64,000 nucleotides of DNA from Sphingomonadales bacterium UBA656. Lineage in GTDB: Bacteria > Pseudomonadota > Alphaproteobacteria > Sphingomonadales > Sphingomonadaceae. Where the stretch lies: NCBI GenBank assembly GCA_002299895.1, contig DBOC01000002.1, positions 124,001 through 188,000 on the forward strand, given 5' to 3'. A program made the translations under genes and the position numbers. Each line of letters begins with the position of its first letter. The stretch's first letter is position 1. The notes under the pieces are model-generated. The model was not told where the DNA came from, searched no databases, and saw nothing but the letters and a program-made list of their open reading frames with translations. Shown piece after piece: positions 60,293 to 64,000 of the stretch.

Positions 60293-61138
60293 TTATTTTC
60301 CTCTGCGGAATTTTTCCAAATAGGCGTTTTGTGGCGACAAGATGATATTGCTTGCACCTTCACCATTTTGGAACGTTTGCCGATAACTTTGCATCGCGCG
60401 GTAGAAATCGTAGAAAGCCGGATCCTTGCCGTAGCTTATGGCGTAGATACGGGCGGCTTCGGCCTCAGCGTCGGCGCGGATGATCTGAGCTTCCTTCTGG
60501 CCCTCAGCGTCAATGGCAATGGCTTCCTGATTTCGGGCGCTGCGCATGCGGTTATAAGCCGATTGCAAAGTAGCGGCGGGCAAATCGGCCCGCTTGATGC
60601 GCACGTCAATCACTTCGGCGCCATATTTGCGCGCTTCGCGGTTTAAAGCAGTTTGGATATTCTCCATGACTTCGCCGCGCTCGGCGCTCAACAATGCAGC
60701 AAAAGTCCGCTTACCAAGCTCGTTGCGTAGCGATGAACCCAAAATTGTTCGCAATTGGTCACGCAAGCGATCTTCGGTACGAATTGTGCGATACATCACC
60801 GCAGGCTGGGTAATGCGGAACCGGGCAAATGCATCAACCTGAAGACGCAGCTGATCGGTAGAAAGCACTTCCTGCTGTTCCATCTGAACGCTCAAGACGC
60901 GCTTGTCGATCATCTGAATCTGCTCGACAAAGGGTATGCGGAAAGTAAGCCCAGCTCGTGTTTCGCCGAATTTTTCGCCGGGCTTATAAGGGTTTACGAT
61001 CCGGTCAACCTTACCATAGCTGCTGATAATGGCTTGTTGCGTTTCGGGAACGACATTCACCGACATGCTCATCAAGATAAGCGCGCCGATCGCGCCAATC
61101 GCGAGATAAATCGGATTGCGAAGAAGGCTGCTGGTCAT
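60293..61138 (-). CDS. hflC: Protease modulator HflC
   Basis: A 281-residue SPFH/prohibitin-domain membrane protein. One N-terminal transmembrane helix (PIYLAIGAIGALILMSMSVNVV), then the band-7 domain (TQQAIISSYGKVDRIVNPYKPGEKF and LSVQMEQQEVLSTDQLRLQVDAFARFRI). It forms a cage with HflK around the FtsH protease. It overlaps the hflK stop by ATGA at 61135-61138. Confidence 0.95.
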   Translation of the reverse strand: MTSSLLRNPIYLAIGAIGALILMSMSVNVVPETQQAIISSYGKVDRIVNPYKPGEKFGETRAGLTFRIPFVEQIQMIDKRVLSVQMEQQEVLSTDQLRLQVDAFARFRITQPAVMYRTIRTEDRLRDQLRTILGSSLRNELGKRTFAALLSAERGEVMENIQTALNREARKYGAEVIDVRIKRADLPAATLQSAYNRMRSARNQEAIAIDAEGQKEAQIIRADAEAEAARIYAISYGKDPAFYDFYRAMQSYRQTFQNGEGASNIILSPQNAYLEKFRRGK

Positions 61139-62253
61139 TGCTTGGCCCCTGTAACAGTCAATGGCTCGGCCTTGGGAGCCGTTCTTTTCTGGAATTCGGG
61201 AATGGGAAGATAAGGCGTTACGCCGCCCGTTTCCACAATGGTCTTGTCGACCTTACCCAGCACTTGCTCCATTGTTTCATAGTATAACCGGCGCTTTGTT
61301 ACCTCGGGGGCCGCACGATATTGGACATAGATTTTGTCAAATTCGGCGGTTTCACCCAATGCAAGTTCGGTCACGCGGCTGGCATAAGCGCGCGCATCGT
61401 TCAGATAGCTCTCGCGCCGTTGCTGCGCCGCGTTTACCTCACGAAATGCGTCAGTGACCTCCGCTGGTGGGTCCGATTGGCGGATCGAGATGCTTTGAAT
61501 CAGCACGCCAGCCCGATATTCGTCGAGCACCTGTTGCATCCGGCGACGCACTTCAAGTTCGATAGCGCCGCGGCCAGGACCAATGGCTTGTGTTAGATCA
61601 AAATTAGCGACTGCCGCACGCATGGCGCTTTCGGCAACTTCTTTGACGGTTTCTTGCGGGCTGTCGAGCTGGAACAGATACAATTCGGGGTCTTTAATCG
61701 ACCAACGGACGTCATAGGCCATGTCGATGATGCTTTGATCCTTAGTTAGGACCAGATTCTCGCTACTTGCCTTTGGCGAGCCCACGGATGTTGTCTGAAT
61801 TTGCTGCGTGTCAATTTTCGTAATGCTTTGCAGCGGTGCAGGCCAAGTGAACTGGATCCCAGGAGACACTGTGCGGGAATATTTGCCCAATTGCGTGACA
61901 ACGCCCTCTTGCTCGGGGCCAATTCTATGGATGCTTGTCCAAACAATCCACAGCGCGACGAGGACGCCAATGATCAATGGGAACCAGCTTTTGCCGTCGG
62001 GGCGTTGCGGCAGGCCACCAAATCCGCCACCTTTTCTGCGCAACAGTTCTTCAAGTGATGGGCCCCGCGAACGCCCCCGCCCGCCGGGTTCAGGTGTTGG
62101 GTCCCAGGGATTTACCGGGTCGGCTTTCGATCCGCCTCTGGGGCCGGTTGGGTTGTTTGCGCCGCCTGTTTCTCCAGAATCGGACGAATCCCATGGTCCC
62201 TTGCCATTTGTTGCCAAAATTACTGGTCCCTGCTTATCAAATTTGGTGCTCAT
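61135..62253 (-). CDS. hflK: FtsH protease modulator HflK
   Basis: A 372-residue partner of HflC. The N-terminal 90 residues are Gly/Pro-rich and disordered, then a membrane helix (WFPLIIGVLVALWIVWTSI), and the band-7 domain (GVVTQLGKYSRTVSPGIQFTWPAPL, DMAYDVRWSIKDPELYLFQ, EVRRRMQQVLDEYRAGVLI). The C-terminus is coiled. It is the first gene of hflK-hflC and divergent from mrp. Confidence 0.95.
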   Translation of the reverse strand: MSTKFDKQGPVILATNGKGPWDSSDSGETGGANNPTGPRGGSKADPVNPWDPTPEPGGRGRSRGPSLEELLRRKGGGFGGLPQRPDGKSWFPLIIGVLVALWIVWTSIHRIGPEQEGVVTQLGKYSRTVSPGIQFTWPAPLQSITKIDTQQIQTTSVGSPKASSENLVLTKDQSIIDMAYDVRWSIKDPELYLFQLDSPQETVKEVAESAMRAAVANFDLTQAIGPGRGAIELEVRRRMQQVLDEYRAGVLIQSISIRQSDPPAEVTDAFREVNAAQQRRESYLNDARAYASRVTELALGETAEFDKIYVQYRAAPEVTKRRLYYETMEQVLGKVDKTIVETGGVTPYLPIPEFQKRTAPKAEPLTVTGAKQ

Positions 62254-62324
62254 AAAACCTTTATAGGAACGGTTTTTCAGAAAAACAGTGTCAATCCCTC
62301 AATTCTGACTCTATTCGGCAAATC

Positions 62325-63299
62325 ATGTCCGTTTTTGCTATAATTTCCGATGCCATTTTTGCGGTTGTGGGGAACCGCGCCAGTGGTCTGAAGGTCGCAG
62401 ATAATGCGGTCTCGCTGATGCTTGATGTGTCAGGTTTAAATGCCGAGCAGCGCGCTGAGATCGAAGCCGATGTCCGAACAGCAGCAGCACAGGCCGGCGC
62501 GCAATCGGTGCGTGTCCTGTTGACCGCTGAACGGTTCACACCCCGGCTGATTGCGGTAGCGAGCGGTAAAGGCGGCGTAGGCAAATCTACGCTGTCGACA
62601 AACCTTGCCATTGCCATGGCGCGCGCTGGCCGTTCGGTCGGTCTGGTGGACGCAGATATCTATGGTCCGTCGCAGCCAAGATTGATGGGTGCGGAGGGCG
62701 TGAAGCCCGAAGCCGAAGGCAATATGATAATACCTGTCATGGGCGCAGGCGGCGTGCCTTTTCTGTCGATGGGGCAGTTGGTCAATCCGGGTCAAGCCAT
62801 CGCTTGGCGTGGCCCAATGGCGGGTAATGCGCTGTCGCAACTTGTCGATGCCAAATGGGACAATATCCGCGATATCATCGTGGATTTGCCGCCGGGTACG
62901 GGTGATATCCAGTTATCGATGATCCAGAAGCATAAGCCCATCGGTGCCGTGATCATATCTACGCCGCAGGACCTCGCCCTGATTGACGCAATGCGCGCCA
63001 TCAGCTTTTTCGACACGGCAAAAGTGCCGATCATCGGCTTGGTTGAAAACATGGCCGGATATCTTTGCCCACATTGTGGGGAAATGAGCGATCCTTTCGG
63101 TTCCGGTGGGGCCGAGGCTGCGGCAAAGGAGCTAGGCATTCCGTTCTTGGGCCGAATACCACTCGACATCAAAATTCGCGTGGAAAGCGATGCGGGTACG
63201 CCGCCTGCATTGGGTGAAGGGCCAATTAGCGACGCTTATGGCGCGATTGCTCAGATGGTTGCGGCTTGGATTGATAATCCGAAAGAGACCGCCGCATGA
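62325..63299 (+). CDS. mrp: Mrp/NBP35-family iron-sulfur carrier ATPase
   Basis: A 324-residue P-loop scaffold. A short N-terminal MIP18-like region is followed by Walker A VASGKGGVGKSTLSTNLA, DADIYGPSQPRLMG, and the cluster-binding CPHC in AGYLCPHCGEMSD near residue 246. These proteins carry or insert [Fe-S] clusters. Its stop overlaps the start of a molybdenum hydroxylase gene by ATGA at 63296. That enzyme family works with a [2Fe-2S] subunit, so the coupling may be functional. Confidence 0.95.
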   Translation: MSVFAIISDAIFAVVGNRASGLKVADNAVSLMLDVSGLNAEQRAEIEADVRTAAAQAGAQSVRVLLTAERFTPRLIAVASGKGGVGKSTLSTNLAIAMARAGRSVGLVDADIYGPSQPRLMGAEGVKPEAEGNMIIPVMGAGGVPFLSMGQLVNPGQAIAWRGPMAGNALSQLVDAKWDNIRDIIVDLPPGTGDIQLSMIQKHKPIGAVIISTPQDLALIDAMRAISFFDTAKVPIIGLVENMAGYLCPHCGEMSDPFGSGGAEAAAKELGIPFLGRIPLDIKIRVESDAGTPPALGEGPISDAYGAIAQMVAAWIDNPKETAA

Positions 63300-64000
63300 A
63301 TGAAGTGCCAGCGGCAAAGGAAGGCGTAAGCCGCCGGAAACTGCTGATTGGGGGCGGCGCAGGTGTAGGTCTCTTCGTCGCATGGGGTCTATGGCCGCGC
63401 CGTTATGCGCCAAACATGCGTGCGGCTGATGGGGAGCATCTTTTCGGGCCATGGCTGAAAATTGCAGAGGATGGCAAAGTCATCGTCGCCATCCCGCAGA
63501 GCGAGTCTGGCCAAGGCGTATATACCGCGCTGGCACAGATCGTCGCTGGTGAACTGGGGGCGGACTGGCGCTCGGTTGCGGTGCAGCCGGTTTCGGCCAG
63601 CCCGAGTTTTGCCAACACACTTTTGGCGCGTGCATGGGCAACGGCTTTCTTACCAGAAAACATCGGGCTCGACCTTGATATTGGACCCGTTGCAAACAGC
63701 ATCGACGAAATCGCCCGCCGCGAGACGTTCGTGGCGACGGGCGGATCCTCCTCGATCCGGCAGTTTGAAGGACCGTGCCGCGAAGCTGGAGCTGCCGCGC
63801 GGACTGTCTTGTGTCAGGCAGCAGCGGCGCGCTGGGGTATTGCATGGGAACAATGCCGGACCGATCGTGGCTTTGTCATTGCTGGCCAACGGCGCTTGTC
63901 ATTCGCAGAATTGGCGGTAGAGGCATCAGCGCTGGAGGTGCCGTCACCGATTCCACTCAACCCATCGGCACGCAATCGATTGTCGGGGCGTGATGCTCCG
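63296..64000 (+). CDS. Molybdenum hydroxylase large subunit, isoquinoline 1-oxidoreductase beta-like (partial)
   Basis: The frame is open from 63296 to the window edge (235 codons). The N-terminus has a twin-arginine signal (VSRRKLLIGGGAGVGLFVAWG), then GPWLKIAEDGKVIVAIPQSESGQGVYTALAQIVAGELGADW, as in IorB/aldehyde oxidoreductase large subunits of the xanthine dehydrogenase family that carry the molybdopterin cytosine dinucleotide cofactor. ETFVATGGSSSIRQF follows. The bulk of the gene, including Mo-binding residues, lies outside. ATGA overlap with mrp suggests co-expression. Confidence 0.85.
   Translation, partial: MNEVPAAKEGVSRRKLLIGGGAGVGLFVAWGLWPRRYAPNMRAADGEHLFGPWLKIAEDGKVIVAIPQSESGQGVYTALAQIVAGELGADWRSVAVQPVSASPSFANTLLARAWATAFLPENIGLDLDIGPVANSIDEIARRETFVATGGSSSIRQFEGPCREAGAAARTVLCQAAAARWGIAWEQCRTDRGFVIAGQRRLSFAELAVEASALEVPSPIPLNPSARNRLSGRDAP

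Noticed and set aside
1..64000. CRISPR arrays, prophage, insertion sequences, rRNA
   Set aside because: No regularly spaced repeats, transposase, integrase, phage structural genes or rRNA segments were seen.

Overview
The window reads as a stretch of an alphaproteobacterial chromosome, most likely order Sphingomonadales. The grounds are TonB-dependent receptors with plant or algal carbohydrate genes, the small basic protein before pyrD, the FnrL-type regulator, and gene order such as hisS-prfA, acpP-fabF, rpsF-rpsR-rplI and hflK-hflC-degP. The genus cannot be fixed from the sequence alone. About 58 protein genes and two tRNAs (Thr-GGT and Met-CAT) are supported. I saw no rRNA, CRISPR array, transposase, integrase or phage gene.

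Region 1 (1-5.9 kb) is a uronate/xylan-type utilisation locus: the end of a TonB-dependent receptor, a terminator, a GH43 glycosidase, an acetyl-esterase-like hydrolase, uronate isomerase (uxaC) and fructuronate reductase (uxuB-like), mostly with 4-bp overlaps. Region 2 (6-19.7 kb) is mostly housekeeping: tRNA-Thr, pyrD, gamma-glutamyltransferase, long-chain acyl-CoA ligase, TlyA, sppA, pyrophosphatase, an M61 peptidase, hisS and prfA. At 12.6-12.8 kb there is an unusual short transcription unit: a 33-codon ORF carrying a 15-nt perfect complement of the 16S rRNA 3' tail, stems that could compete with one another, and a strong terminator.

Region 3 (19.8-27.4 kb) is the most interesting. A four-gene operon, every junction an ATGA overlap, encodes a GH31 enzyme with the sulfoquinovosidase signature (Lys251, Glu276, Arg289, Trp292), a LacI regulator, an aldo/keto reductase and an SsuD-type flavin monooxygenase. 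A TonB-dependent receptor is divergent from it. This matches the core of the oxidative sulfoquinovose (sulfo-SMO) pathway, apparently with TonB-dependent outer-membrane uptake in place of the ABC importer known from Agrobacterium. No flavin reductase or inner-membrane transporter gene lies nearby.

Region 4 (27.5-44.6 kb) holds a small secreted protein, an MBL-fold hydrolase, nadA, a run of envelope genes (bifunctional penicillin-binding protein, two-TM trypsin-like protease, orphan peptide-binding lipoprotein, DUF4112 protein), secreted RNase T2, nadC, folE, transaldolase, priA, a periplasmic alkylsulfatase and mltG. Region 5 (44.7-52.8 kb) has fatty-acid synthesis (fabD, a crotonase, fabG, acpP, fabF), a divergent ldcA/mpl pair for murein recycling, and rpsF-rpsR-rplI. 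Region 6 (52.9-64 kb) has a 2H phosphoesterase, tRNA-Met, an FnrL-like regulator, a zinc-finger protein, an ABC ATPase coupled to nadB, a renal-type dipeptidase, a DegP protease, hflK-hflC, mrp, and the start of a molybdenum hydroxylase large subunit that runs off the end.

Start sites were moved from the longest ORF wherever a Shine-Dalgarno, signal peptide, overlap or family N-terminus favoured an internal codon. Family names come from motif and sequence recognition, without database searches.
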